Source: Flavobacteriaceae bacterium (GTDB lineage: Bacteria > Bacteroidota > Bacteroidia > Flavobacteriales > Flavobacteriaceae). From it: a stretch of 64,000 nucleotides of DNA. The stretch spans positions 115,726 through 179,725 of the forward strand of contig PALG01000023.1 in NCBI GenBank assembly GCA_002707025.1, written 5' to 3'. The translations under genes were made by a program, and so were the position numbers. Below are positions 39,160 through 48,106 of this stretch, in pieces. Numbering within the stretch: position 1 is the stretch's first letter; every line of letters starts with the position of its first letter. Under the pieces are notes generated by a model. The model saw nothing but the letters and a program-made list of their open reading frames with translations. It was not told the DNA's origin and made no database searches.

Positions 39160-40488
39160 ATGTTTGACAATTTAAGTGATAAGTTAGATAAAGCGCTCCA
39201 CGTCCTCAAGGGACATGGAAGTATTACCGAAGTAAACGTTGCTGAAACTCTTAAGGAAGTCCGTAGGGCTCTTTTGGATGCCGATGTCAACTTTAAAATT
39301 GCAAAGGAGTTTACCAATTCCGTAAAGGAAAAGGCCTTGGGACAAAACGTATTAACTACGTTGCAACCGGGACAATTAATGGTAAAAATCGTTAAAGACG
39401 AACTTACCGAACTCATGGGGGGAGATACCGCAGGTATCAATTTAAGCGGAACCCCAACCATTATCTTAATGTCCGGACTTCAGGGTAGTGGTAAAACCAC
39501 GTTCTCTGGTAAGCTGGCTAACTTCCTTAAAACCAAAAAAACAAAGAAGCCTTTATTGGTGGCTTGTGATGTGTACCGTCCTGCGGCAATCAACCAGCTG
39601 CATGTAGTGGGAGACCAAATAGGCGTTGAGGTATATAGTGAAGAGGGCAATATGAATCCTGTGGAGATTGCTCAAAATGCAATCAATCATGCCAAGCAAA
39701 ATGGTCATAATGTAGTGATTGTGGATACCGCCGGTCGTTTGGCAGTCGATGAAGAAATGATGACCGAAATCGCCAATGTCCATAAGGCAATCCAACCGCA
39801 CGAAACTTTATTTGTGGTCGATTCCATGACGGGTCAGGATGCGGTGAACACGGCAAAGGCATTCAACGACCGATTGAATTTTGAAGGGGTTGTCCTTACC
39901 AAATTGGACGGGGATACCCGCGGGGGTGCTGCCATTTCCATTAAAAGCGTGGTCGATAAGCCCATCAAGTTTATTGGTACGGGTGAAAAAATGGACGCCA
40001 TCGATGTGTTCCACCCTGCCCGTATGGCCGATCGTATCTTGGGAATGGGGGATGTGGTTTCGTTAGTGGAAAGAGCCCAAGAACAATTTGATGAAGACGA
40101 AGCACGCAAGCTTCAGAAAAAAATAGCCAAAAACCAATTTGGTTTCGATGATTTCCTAAAACAGATCCAACAGGTGAAGAAAATGGGAAGCATGAAAGAT
40201 TTGGTGGGAATGATTCCCGGTGCAGGAAAAGCATTAAAGGGAATGGATATCGATGACGATGCCTTTAAACATGTAGAAGCGATTATTCACTCCATGACCT
40301 TGGAAGAGCGCACATCTCCTGGTGTCATTAATGGAAGCCGAAAAAAACGTATCGCGAAGGGTAGTGGAACTTCTGTGCAGCAAGTGAATCAATTACTGAA
40401 ACAATTTGACCAGATGAGCAAGATGATGAAGATGATGCAAGGAGGCGGCGGAAGAAAGATGATGCAAATGATGGGGAAAATGCGGTAA
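39160..40488 (+). CDS. ffh: Signal recognition particle GTPase Ffh/SRP54
   Basis: A 442-residue GTPase that targets nascent membrane proteins to FtsY and SecYEG. The N domain (FDNLSDKLDKALHVLKGHG), the G1 loop (MSGLQGSGKTTFSGKLA), the DTAGRLAVDEEM and TKLDGDTRGGAA G-motifs, and a C-terminal methionine-rich M domain (MSKMMKMMQGGGGRKMMQMMGKM-type end) are all visible. The start at 39160 (MFDNLSDKL) fits the family and the promoter; a longer frame from 39094 would begin before the promoter box. SRP RNA is not in the window. Confidence 0.97.
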   Translation: MFDNLSDKLDKALHVLKGHGSITEVNVAETLKEVRRALLDADVNFKIAKEFTNSVKEKALGQNVLTTLQPGQLMVKIVKDELTELMGGDTAGINLSGTPTIILMSGLQGSGKTTFSGKLANFLKTKKTKKPLLVACDVYRPAAINQLHVVGDQIGVEVYSEEGNMNPVEIAQNAINHAKQNGHNVVIVDTAGRLAVDEEMMTEIANVHKAIQPHETLFVVDSMTGQDAVNTAKAFNDRLNFEGVVLTKLDGDTRGGAAISIKSVVDKPIKFIGTGEKMDAIDVFHPARMADRILGMGDVVSLVERAQEQFDEDEARKLQKKIAKNQFGFDDFLKQIQQVKKMGSMKDLVGMIPGAGKALKGMDIDDDAFKHVEAIIHSMTLEERTSPGVINGSRKKRIAKGSGTSVQQVNQLLKQFDQMSKMMKMMQGGGGRKMMQMMGKMR

Positions 40489-40549
40489 GCAGTAAGCCGT
40501 GTTCAGTTTGTGCTGAAAATAATTAAATAAAACTTTCAACTATACATAC

Positions 40550-41428
40550 ATGACTATTCTCGACGGAAAAAAGATCAGCAACGACATTAAAAACGAAATT
40601 GCTGCAGAAGTTCAAAAAATGAAGGAAAAGGGAGAGAAAGTTCCTCATTTGGCTGCGGTTTTAGTAGGGGACGATGGCGCGAGCTTAACCTACGTTGGGA
40701 GTAAAGTGCGTTCTTGTGAACGAATTGGTTTTGAAAGCACGCTCATTAGAATGCCTAATACTACCAGTGAGCTGGAATTATTGAAAAAAATTGAAGAACT
40801 CAATAACGATGATGCGATCGACGGATTCATCATTCAATTACCCTTGCCTCCACAAATTGATGAACAAAAAGTGTTGATGGCCGTGGATCCCAGTAAGGAT
40901 GTGGACGGATTCCATCCAGAGAACTTCGGAAAGATGGCACTGGACATGAGCACCTTTATTCCTGCGACTCCCTTTGGGATTTTAGAACTGTTAGAACGCT
41001 ACAAAGTAGATACCAAAGGAAAACATACCGTAGTGATTGGCCGTAGTCATATTGTGGGACGTCCTATGAGTATCTTGATGAGCCGTAAAGGATGGCCGGG
41101 CAATAGTACCGTAACCTTAACTCATAGCAGCACCAAAAATATTTCTCAAATAACGACCCAGGCAGATATCATTATCTCTGCATTGGGTGTGCCCGATTTC
41201 CTGAAGGCCGAAATGGTAAAAGACGATGTGGTCATTATCGATGTAGGGATTACCCGTGTGCCCGATGAAAACCACCCAAAGGGATATGTAATTAAAGGGG
41301 ATGTGGATTTTGAAAACGTGAGTAAAAAGGCTTCTTTTATCACTCCAGTACCCGGTGGTGTGGGTCCTATGACCATTGCCATGTTGCTTAAAAATACTTT
41401 GTTAGCGAGAGAAATACGTAGAAAATGA
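40550..41428 (+). CDS. folD: Bifunctional methylenetetrahydrofolate dehydrogenase/cyclohydrolase
   Basis: A 292-residue one-carbon enzyme. Catalytic-type motifs include LTYVGSKVRSCERIG (catalytic Tyr and Lys), DGFIIQLPLPPQID, PATPFGILELL, IGRSHIVGRPMSILMS for NADP binding, and the C-terminal TPVPGGVGPMTIAMLLKNT. Its stop overlaps the start of the next gene by 4 bases (ATGA). Confidence 0.97.
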   Translation: MTILDGKKISNDIKNEIAAEVQKMKEKGEKVPHLAAVLVGDDGASLTYVGSKVRSCERIGFESTLIRMPNTTSELELLKKIEELNNDDAIDGFIIQLPLPPQIDEQKVLMAVDPSKDVDGFHPENFGKMALDMSTFIPATPFGILELLERYKVDTKGKHTVVIGRSHIVGRPMSILMSRKGWPGNSTVTLTHSSTKNISQITTQADIIISALGVPDFLKAEMVKDDVVIIDVGITRVPDENHPKGYVIKGDVDFENVSKKASFITPVPGGVGPMTIAMLLKNTLLAREIRRK

Positions 41429-42024
41429 TTTTCCCCAAAAACGGACTAATCGTTTTCATCTTAGCGTTTATACCTCATACTTTATTTTCGCAGGACTTTA
41501 CAAAATCAAACAAATTTAATGGACAGTTTGGGATTGAGGGAGGAAATTATGGAGGGCTTTCGGTTGGGGTAAATTACCTTTTTTGGGAAGATTTCACCGC
41601 ACAGTTTAGCTATCATTTTTTGGTCAGTGCTGCAGAAGAAAAACCCAATGATTATCAAGCGAGTACCTTCGATTATTTTACTTTGGGCGGTTCCTCTCCA
41701 TGGGATGCCTACAATGTTTTTCAACTTACCGGAGGAAAGAATTTGAATCTATCGCCTACTTCAAAAACATTTTTAAGCCTGAAAGCAGGTCTTGCCTTTG
41801 CCTCTTATTCCTATGCGACCAATTTTGAACAAGTTGATTTCAATTTCTTCAATGTTTCGTATGTGTTTGATCGGGAAAAAGGAAGTCTATTCTTTCTTGT
41901 GGTACATCCTTCCGTAGAAATCCCGCTTTCCCAGACTACAGGCTTTTCCTTGGGCTTGGTGGGCCGATTTTCAGATCGGGAGAATTTATACGGACTCTCC
42001 TTTGCTTATGTATTTCTTAAATAA
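41425..42024 (+). CDS. Outer-membrane beta-barrel-like secreted protein (199 aa)
   Basis: Signal peptide (IVFILAFIPHTLFSQ) followed by alternating amphipathic strands (GQFGIEGGNYGGLSVGVNYLF, FTAQFSYHFLV, TFLSLKAGLAFASYSYAT, SLGLVGRFSDRENLYGLSF) and a terminal AYVFLK, typical of small outer-membrane porin-like barrels. No function is assignable. Four-base overlap with folD suggests coupled translation, although a functional link is not obvious. Confidence 0.75.
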   Translation: MIFPKNGLIVFILAFIPHTLFSQDFTKSNKFNGQFGIEGGNYGGLSVGVNYLFWEDFTAQFSYHFLVSAAEEKPNDYQASTFDYFTLGGSSPWDAYNVFQLTGGKNLNLSPTSKTFLSLKAGLAFASYSYATNFEQVDFNFFNVSYVFDREKGSLFFLVVHPSVEIPLSQTTGFSLGLVGRFSDRENLYGLSFAYVFLK

Positions 42025-42033
42025 TACTTAAAG

Positions 42034-43050
42034 TTAAAGTTGCTCCTCTTCAGGATATTCCTTCCGATAGATAGTCAACAAAACCAAAAACAAACTTATT
42101 AGTAAAGGCCCAAAAATGAGTCCGATAAACCCAAAAAGCGGTACGCCTACAATCACTCCAATCAGGGTGATTAGCGGATGTACATTATCCAAACGTTTTA
42201 AGACATAAAGTCTGATAATATTATCCGTGGAACTAACCACAATAAGTCCATAGATTAAAATTCCCCAAGCGGCAAAACTATTCCCTAAGGAAAGCTCCAA
42301 AATAAAGACCGGGATAATTCCCAAAGCCGTTCCCACAAAGGGGATCATGGAACCAATGGTAACAATCACAAACCAGAAAAAAGGATCTTCCACCCCAAAT
42401 ATCAAAAAACCAATCAAAGCTACAACCCCTTGGGCAATGGCTACCAATGGAATTCCTAAGGCATTGGAACGTACCATGGCTTTTACCTCGTTCCCGATAA
42501 GCTTTAGATTTGATTCGTTTATTGGAATGTAATGCCCTAGATTCTTATTGATAAAAGAACGTTCGGTAAGTAAATAGAAAAGGATAAAGTACATTAATCC
42601 AATGGCAATAAAGACATCAAAAGTGCCCCCAGCAAAATTTTGAAGGTTTTCTGAAAGCCAATTTGAAATACTTTTTACATCAATCTGCGAAGAGATATCA
42701 TAGCCCACTTTCGCTTCTATCGCAGAAAGATTCTCTTTTATAGCTTTAATGACCTTTTCTGAATTGTTCACGGCGTTTCCTATACGATTCCCCAACATCA
42801 AAATAATGCCCGATACGGGAAGTAAAATCACAATAAAAGATAAGATGCACAACAACGCTGCGGAAAAATTGGGATTCCAGCCCTTCCGAACCATTTTAAC
42901 CATAAATTTCCGTAAGAGTACATAAAAGGTAATGGCACCCAATACCCCCGATAAATAAGGGACTAGCTGCCAAAAAATGAGTCCGGCGATGGTGAGGATC
43001 AACAATAGGATAAATACCTGCCGTATAATGTGCTGAGGAATGTTCTTCAT
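42034..43050 (-). CDS. AI-2E family (TqsA/PerM-like) membrane transporter
   Basis: A 338-residue polytopic protein with about eight transmembrane helices. Two N-terminal helices are followed by a soluble amphipathic region (GNRIGNAVNNSEKVIKAIKE) and C-terminal helices with PFFWFVIVTIGSMIPFVGTAL and LITLIGVIVGVPLFGFIGLI, the AI-2E signature blocks. Despite the name, most family members export unknown small molecules or act as ion antiporters. It converges on the folD-linked gene with 9 bases between stops. Confidence 0.92.
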   Translation of the reverse strand: MKNIPQHIIRQVFILLLILTIAGLIFWQLVPYLSGVLGAITFYVLLRKFMVKMVRKGWNPNFSAALLCILSFIVILLPVSGIILMLGNRIGNAVNNSEKVIKAIKENLSAIEAKVGYDISSQIDVKSISNWLSENLQNFAGGTFDVFIAIGLMYFILFYLLTERSFINKNLGHYIPINESNLKLIGNEVKAMVRSNALGIPLVAIAQGVVALIGFLIFGVEDPFFWFVIVTIGSMIPFVGTALGIIPVFILELSLGNSFAAWGILIYGLIVVSSTDNIIRLYVLKRLDNVHPLITLIGVIVGVPLFGFIGLIFGPLLISLFLVLLTIYRKEYPEEEQL

Positions 43051-43165
43051 TTTGGTTGCGGTTGTTGTTGCTTAAAATTACAAGAATTCAACTAAAGCAG
43101 CATGGCTTTTAAGAAAGCTTTCAGATAAAAATCTTTTACTATCTTTCCCCATATTTGAAAACCTG

Positions 43166-43903
43166 GTGACCGACTCCATTTTTTTTGAAGATAATTTTGC
43201 CTTTCAGATGTTTGGCTTCCAACACATCGCTGCCATTCTATTTTTTGCTGGGGTGGGTTACGTTGTGATCTCCTGGGCAAAAAAGCGTTCAGAAAAAATG
43301 CAAATACAGCTCGGAAAAATCATGGCGTTTGTGATTTGCCTTACCTTGATTGCTTGGACGGCTTCCAAGATCTACCTGCATGGGTTTCACATTAAAGAAG
43401 ACTTGCCCCTGCATTTGTGCAACATCATTTCCATCCTGCTCCCCATCTTTGCCTATACCCGCAAACGGTGGATGTACGAGATCCTTATTTTCTGGATTTT
43501 GGCAGGAACTTCCCAGGCCATGATTACGCCCGACCTGGCCCATGGGTTTCCGCATTACCACTACCTTAAGTATTGGATTGTTCATGCGGGACTGGTCATT
43601 TTTATACTCTATGCGACGGTTATTTTCAAGATGCGGCCCACGGTAAAAAGTATTTTTAAATCGTTTTTAGCCTTACAGGTCTATTTTGTCCTCATGCTTT
43701 TGGTGAACAAAGTATTGGGCTCCAATTATTTCTTTATTTCTGAAAAACCGCCCCATGGGTCGTTATTGGATTACTTTGGCGATTGGCCCTACTATATTTT
43801 GGTCGCCGAACTCATTTTGTTCCCGTACTTTTTCCTGATCTATTTGCCTTTTCACCTGTCCCGAAAAAAAGCTACTTCGCAAAAAGCTGATCCAGGTTTT
43901 TGA
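43166..43903 (+). CDS. TIGR02206 (YwaF-like) integral membrane protein
   Basis: A 245-residue protein with about six transmembrane helices. [15 protein letters not shown], the acidic-His loop [21 protein letters not shown] and [21 protein letters not shown] fit the TIGR02206 family of unknown function. The start is a GTG at 43166; an ATG 14 codons on would remove the first residues of helix 1. A TATCTTTC box at 43139-43146 resembles a -7 element. The 3' end overlaps the convergent VOC gene by 32 bases. Confidence 0.85.
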   Translation: MTDSIFFEDNFAFQMFGFQHIAAILFFAGVGYVVISWAKKRSEKMQIQLGKIMAFVICLTLIAWTASKIYLHGFHIKEDLPLHLCNIISILLPIFAYTRKRWMYEILIFWILAGTSQAMITPDLAHGFPHYHYLKYWIVHAGLVIFILYATVIFKMRPTVKSIFKSFLALQVYFVLMLLVNKVLGSNYFFISEKPPHGSLLDYFGDWPYYILVAELILFPYFFLIYLPFHLSRKKATSQKADPGF

Positions 43904-44297
43904 AGGCTTTAAACTCCAGGGCGTTTCCGGCGGGATCCTTAAAAAACATCGTGGCCTGTTCGCCCACCTGTCCTTCAAAACGAATGTAAGGTTCGATGAT
44001 AAATTGAATGTTTTTTGATTTTAAGTCGGAAGCCAACTGCTGAAAGGTCTCCATATCCAGGACTACCCCAAAATGGGGCACGGGCACTTCCTTGCCATCT
44101 ACCGGATTGGAGGTGGTTTCTTCTGAAGCCGTTTCCTTTAGATGAATCACCAATTGGTGGCCAAAAAAGTCGAAATCCACCCAATGGTCACTGCTTCGGC
44201 CTTCGGTGCAGCCTAAGGTATCTCGGTAAAAATGCCGGTTGGCGGCAAGGGCATTCACGGGAATGGCCAAATGGAAAGGGCGAATCTTTTGCTCCAT
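43872..44297 (-). CDS. VOC-family (glyoxalase/dioxygenase-like) protein
   Basis: A 141-residue protein with the two beta-alpha-beta-beta-beta modules of the vicinal-oxygen-chelate fold. Probable metal ligands are His9 ([17 protein letters not shown]), a second His ([10 protein letters not shown]), and Glu in NALEFKAF. It looks like glyoxalase or fosfomycin-resistance-type proteins, but the reaction is unknown. It overlaps the convergent membrane-protein gene, and its start codon lies 10 bases from a (TTA)n tract. Confidence 0.88.
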   Translation of the reverse strand: MEQKIRPFHLAIPVNALAANRHFYRDTLGCTEGRSSDHWVDFDFFGHQLVIHLKETASEETTSNPVDGKEVPVPHFGVVLDMETFQQLASDLKSKNIQFIIEPYIRFEGQVGEQATMFFKDPAGNALEFKAFKNLDQLFAK

Positions 44298-44303
44298 ATT
44301 ATC

Positions 44304-44338
<35 letters not shown>

Positions 44339-44358
44339 GCAAAAATACAAATAAGTAC

Positions 44359-45816
44359 ATGAGAAATATAGTATGTTTTGCCTTAGCTTTTGTGGGGCTT
44401 TATCAATTTACAGCACAAGCCCAGTGGGAACAGGTGGGTAATACCATAGAGGCAAGTTCTGGCTACAGGGCTGGTATGTTTATTTCCTTAAACAGTCAAG
44501 GTAATAAATTGGTTGCGTCATTTGGAGTTGATAACTGGGGGAATGAAGGATATGTTGAGGTTTATGAACTGGTTAATGATACTTGGCAGCTTTTAGGGAA
44601 TCGAATTAATTTTCCGCCATTATTTTCTTCAGCTCCAATACGGTTTTTCGATGTGGACATTGATAGCTCAGGCCAAAGAATTATCATAGGTGATAGGGGG
44701 TATTCAGTTTCACCCGTTTTAACACCTGGAAGGGTCTTGATATATGATTTAATTAATAATACTTGGAATCAAGTTTTTGAATTTGTTGGAAATGGCAGTG
44801 AAGAAGTAGGGAGATATGTTTCAATAAGCGATGATGGTAATAGGGTTGTTTTTGAAAATAGGCGCTTTGGAAATGATGGAAATGGTAGAATTTTAGCTTA
44901 TGAATATTCAGGGTCAAACTGGATTCCTTTGGGTAATCAAATTATTGGTAATGCTAATAATGGTCTTGGACGAGCTGTGGTAATGAGTGGTGATGGTACT
45001 ACATTGGCTACATATTCTGGAGAGAGTTCAAATGAAACTGCTAGCTTTAAGGTTTATCAATACACTAGTGGTAACTGGCTTCTTAAAGGTGCTCCAATTG
45101 ATTTAGTAGATGGTCAAAGTTTTGCAGCTGGTGTAGATTTAACAAATAATGGCAACATAGTTATTATTGGGGACCCTGCTGAAAACAATAATGGTGGGTA
45201 TGGAAGTGCGAGAGTGTTTGCTTTTTCTGGGAATGATTGGGAGTTGACGGGGCAGCCTATTCTTGGAGTCGAAAATGTAGTTGCGTTAGGTAGTTACCCT
45301 AAGATAAATGCGGAAGGTAATATTATTAGTTTTATGACTATTGATTTAAATCCTTTTGATAAAGGAGTTAGTGTTTATAAGTTAATTAGTAACACATGGC
45401 AATTACAAAATAATATTATTCCTTGTGTTGATGGACTTACAGATAACGATATCTCATTAAACAATTACGGGAATATTACTGCAGTAAGTAGTTTTACTGG
45501 ATTAAATGTTTCTAGTGAAGATGATGGGATAATGATATTTAGGAACGATCAGGTACTTGATACAAAAAGTGAATCCTATCTATCACAAGTAACCATTCAC
45601 CCCAACCCATCAGAGGGGTATTTTAAAATGGAAGGATTGGATTTCCATTTGATTGAAAGCATCCAACTTTTTGATCTTTCCGGAAGATTGGTAAAGGCAT
45701 TTTCAAGACAAGGATCGAATGGTATTTTTAACATGAGTGACTTGCAATCTGGCAGTTATCTAGTAAAAATAGAAAGCTCCTCTGGTGCTGCTTTTAAACA
45801 ACTTATAAAAAAGTAA
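44359..45816 (+). CDS. T9SS type A secreted protein with propeller-like repeats
   Basis: A 485-residue exported protein. A signal peptide (MRNIVCFALAFVGLYQFTAQAQ) leads into about seven beta-propeller-like repeats, each with S/D-x-(D/N)G-(N/T)-(T/R)-(L/I/V)-type strands (SISDDGNRVVF, VMSGDGTTLATYSG, DLTNNGNIVIIGDPAENN, and alternating W..LG.(Q/R)I segments). The C-terminal 80 residues are a T9SS type A sorting domain (TIHPNPSEGYFKMEG, SIQLFDLSGRLVKAF, DLQSGSYLVKIES). It is probably displayed on or released from the surface. The start is set at 44359; a longer frame reads through the TTA tract as poly-Tyr. Base composition is more AT-rich than neighbours. Confidence 0.88.
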   Translation: MRNIVCFALAFVGLYQFTAQAQWEQVGNTIEASSGYRAGMFISLNSQGNKLVASFGVDNWGNEGYVEVYELVNDTWQLLGNRINFPPLFSSAPIRFFDVDIDSSGQRIIIGDRGYSVSPVLTPGRVLIYDLINNTWNQVFEFVGNGSEEVGRYVSISDDGNRVVFENRRFGNDGNGRILAYEYSGSNWIPLGNQIIGNANNGLGRAVVMSGDGTTLATYSGESSNETASFKVYQYTSGNWLLKGAPIDLVDGQSFAAGVDLTNNGNIVIIGDPAENNNGGYGSARVFAFSGNDWELTGQPILGVENVVALGSYPKINAEGNIISFMTIDLNPFDKGVSVYKLISNTWQLQNNIIPCVDGLTDNDISLNNYGNITAVSSFTGLNVSSEDDGIMIFRNDQVLDTKSESYLSQVTIHPNPSEGYFKMEGLDFHLIESIQLFDLSGRLVKAFSRQGSNGIFNMSDLQSGSYLVKIESSSGAAFKQLIKK

Positions 45817-45818
45817 TC

Positions 45819-47441
45819 TTACCCATTCCTGTTCTTTAAATAGTGAATACTCACCGTAGCTAGTTCGTTATTGGGGTATTTTGAAAAATGTTTGGGATCA
45901 CTTTCCAGTCCAATCCCTTCTACCACCTTTAAAAACACGTCCAGTTCCAAGATGTATTGGTCGCTAAAGCCATGCGTAGCATCATAAGCCGTGGCGGCTG
46001 TTTTGCCCAAGTTCTGGGAGGTGATATTGGGGTCTAGGGTATGCAACTCGATGAGCAGTAAACCAAATTTTTCGATATACGGCATCCAGTTTTCAAAATG
46101 CTCTTTCAGGTTTTGCTCCACCAAAGCATTGGAGAGCCGGTCGCCACAAGAAGCAAACGCTCCCGTTGAGGTACTTTTCCAATCCGAATCAATTTCCTTG
46201 GGGAACAACCAAGGTCGGTTGTGGTCCAAAAAGGTACGCACATTCAGTAAATCGCGTAATTCAATGTCATAACTTTCTTGAATGTCCCTTTCCAATTGCT
46301 TCGGATTCGCAATATCGCCCCAAATCACTTTTGCCCAAATTTCAGCTTTCACCAAATTGGATCGGGTCACTTTCAGCGCAGCTTTGTTATAGTCGGCCCC
46401 TACCAAAAACAACGGATATTCCTCCAACATCTCCCCGCGTTTGGTTCGTTGTTCGATCACTTCAAAAAGATGGATCAAAAACGCTCCGTTTCCGCAGCCC
46501 ATATCCAAAATCCCTTTAGGTTGTTCTTCAATAGGTTTGTTAAAAAGTGCCATCACGATTTCATCGATCTTTTTGAAATACGCCGAATGTGCCCCGCCGC
46601 TACCCCATACGTTCATTTCACGATCCACGTGCATTTCGGTGGCAGTAGGATCGTTGCTTTTAAAAATTTGGGCGTTTCCAAAAATGAGTTCGTCCAGTCT
46701 TCGGAAGGTAGGTAAATACGAAACGGTGACGCCATAAGCAGAAGCCCTTCGGGCGAAGAAGAGCCCTTTGTCAGTAAATTTGTAATGCCCGTTTTTCTTA
46801 TCGAACCAGCCCAGATAGCTGAAAAAATCCAAAATCTTACTGAAACTTACCGGGTCTTCGTGAAATTCATCAGCACTAAAGGAGGCTTCCATAAAGTATT
46901 TATGAAACATCCCGTTCATCCCAAGATATACAATAATAGGCCCAATAAGAATGCCTTCAATATGTTTTTCTACCTGAGTTTCCATTAGGATTTCCAGGCG
47001 TTTTTCGGAAGTGCTTTTGTAGGCCCCCTCTTTAAAATGGTTAAAAATCCTATTTAACGCAGTGATTTGCTCCAGCTCGAAGTCCCGAGGTTGGAATCCT
47101 TCTGAAAGCTTGATGAACTCGACCACATCTTTATATTTTTCAGCCATTTTAAAAGCCACTTCGCTTTTCGCGTTTTTGAAAATCGTCACCCTGTTTGAGG
47201 TATTATCCACTTCGTACTCCAGCCAGCCTTGGGAGGCCATCAACCGGAGGGCGACATTGAGGTAACCCTCATTAGCTTTAAATTTTTCGGTTATTTCTGA
47301 AAGAGGGAAGGAATCTTTTGTGAGGATATAATCGAAAACGCCTTTTTCTTTTAGGGCAAAGGCGGCAGGGGCAGTGGCAATTCCGTCGAGGTGACGGAAG
47401 AGTTCCCCCCGATATAGTTTTTTTTCGGCTCTAGAAAGCAT
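45819..47441 (-). CDS. Class I SAM-dependent methyltransferase, AprA-like
   Basis: A 540-residue protein. Motif I for S-adenosylmethionine is ILDMGCGNGAFL (311-322), with GADYNKAAL as the acidic loop. It has two winged-helix-like N-terminal modules, near residues 25-80 (FALKEKGVFDYIL, NVALRLMASQGWLEYE) and 170-228 (HKYFM, SKILDFFSYLGWFDKKNGHY), which suggests an internal duplication. The overall plan resembles AprA-type methyltransferases, some of which also use iron, but the assignment is tentative. Substrate unknown. It has a single-gene 5' region and converges on the T9SS gene with 2 bases between stops. Confidence 0.75.
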   Translation of the reverse strand: MLSRAEKKLYRGELFRHLDGIATAPAAFALKEKGVFDYILTKDSFPLSEITEKFKANEGYLNVALRLMASQGWLEYEVDNTSNRVTIFKNAKSEVAFKMAEKYKDVVEFIKLSEGFQPRDFELEQITALNRIFNHFKEGAYKSTSEKRLEILMETQVEKHIEGILIGPIIVYLGMNGMFHKYFMEASFSADEFHEDPVSFSKILDFFSYLGWFDKKNGHYKFTDKGLFFARRASAYGVTVSYLPTFRRLDELIFGNAQIFKSNDPTATEMHVDREMNVWGSGGAHSAYFKKIDEIVMALFNKPIEEQPKGILDMGCGNGAFLIHLFEVIEQRTKRGEMLEEYPLFLVGADYNKAALKVTRSNLVKAEIWAKVIWGDIANPKQLERDIQESYDIELRDLLNVRTFLDHNRPWLFPKEIDSDWKSTSTGAFASCGDRLSNALVEQNLKEHFENWMPYIEKFGLLLIELHTLDPNITSQNLGKTAATAYDATHGFSDQYILELDVFLKVVEGIGLESDPKHFSKYPNNELATVSIHYLKNRNG

Positions 47442-47481
47442 AGATTGTTTTTTTTGAACCTATAAAGTACAAATATTTGGC

Positions 47482-47510
47482 AAAAAAAAACCTTCCCAGG
47501 AGGAAGGTTT
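47482..47510 (-). terminator. Intrinsic terminator of the HerA-like/lipoprotein operon
   Basis: On the minus strand AAACCTTCC (47510-47502) pairs with GGAAGGTTT (47496-47488), with a 5-base loop and a following T run. It lies 24 bases past the lipoprotein stop at 47534. Confidence 0.8.
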
Positions 47511-47533
47511 GTGTGCAATTTCGTTTTGAAGGA

Positions 47534-48097
47534 TTATTCTTCAATATCCCAGCCAATCATAAAGTACTTGAAAGTCGCTTCATCTGGAATTTGGGTCGCT
47601 TCTATAGCTGCGTTATAGTTGTAGCGCACTTCTTCGGGAAGTTGTTTTTTATCGATCGTTAAATAAATATCGCTGTTTTTCAGAAAAACCACTACGGAAT
47701 TAATGGCATTTTCCACATTGGCGATTTCGTAGTTGGCTTTTACATCGGCAAAAGTACTCTTCGCAGTAAGTCCTTTTTCGGTTTTATAGCGTCCGTCGAA
47801 TACTTGAATGTTGGTGATTTTAGAGTTTGGATCGCTTTCATCTTCTGGAGAAATAAGCAATAATTTAGTCCCGCCTTTTTCGTAAATCTCTACTTCTCCT
47901 TGCGTGCCAATTGCATTGTCCACTGGGTTTAATTTCACGATGGAATCCTGCGCAAAAATAGAATCGATTTGCTTCATCTGGATTTCTTTGGTAAGGTTGC
48001 CAATGGCTCCATCTTTCATTAAAAACGGATCGCTTTCTTTTCCGCAGCTGGTTAATAAAATTCCTGCTAAAGCAGTGATTAAAAAGATTTTTTTCAT
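47534..48097 (-). CDS. Lipoprotein with DUF1131-like features (187 aa)
   Basis: The lipobox is LTSC with Cys18 (MKKIFLITALAGILLTSCGKES). The mature part has KQIDSIFAQDSIVKLNPVDN, GGTKLLLISPEDES, ITNIQVFDGRYKTEKGL and SDIYLTIDKKQLP. The pattern of a calcium-like DSNSKI-type stretch and repeated beta-strands resembles DUF1131, but this is tentative. It begins 9 bases after the HerA-like gene stop (or 3 bases if the upstream Met two codons earlier is used), so the two are co-transcribed. Confidence 0.7.
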   Translation of the reverse strand: MKKIFLITALAGILLTSCGKESDPFLMKDGAIGNLTKEIQMKQIDSIFAQDSIVKLNPVDNAIGTQGEVEIYEKGGTKLLLISPEDESDPNSKITNIQVFDGRYKTEKGLTAKSTFADVKANYEIANVENAINSVVVFLKNSDIYLTIDKKQLPEEVRYNYNAAIEATQIPDEATFKYFMIGWDIEE

Positions 48098-48106
48098 GTA
48101 CATTTT

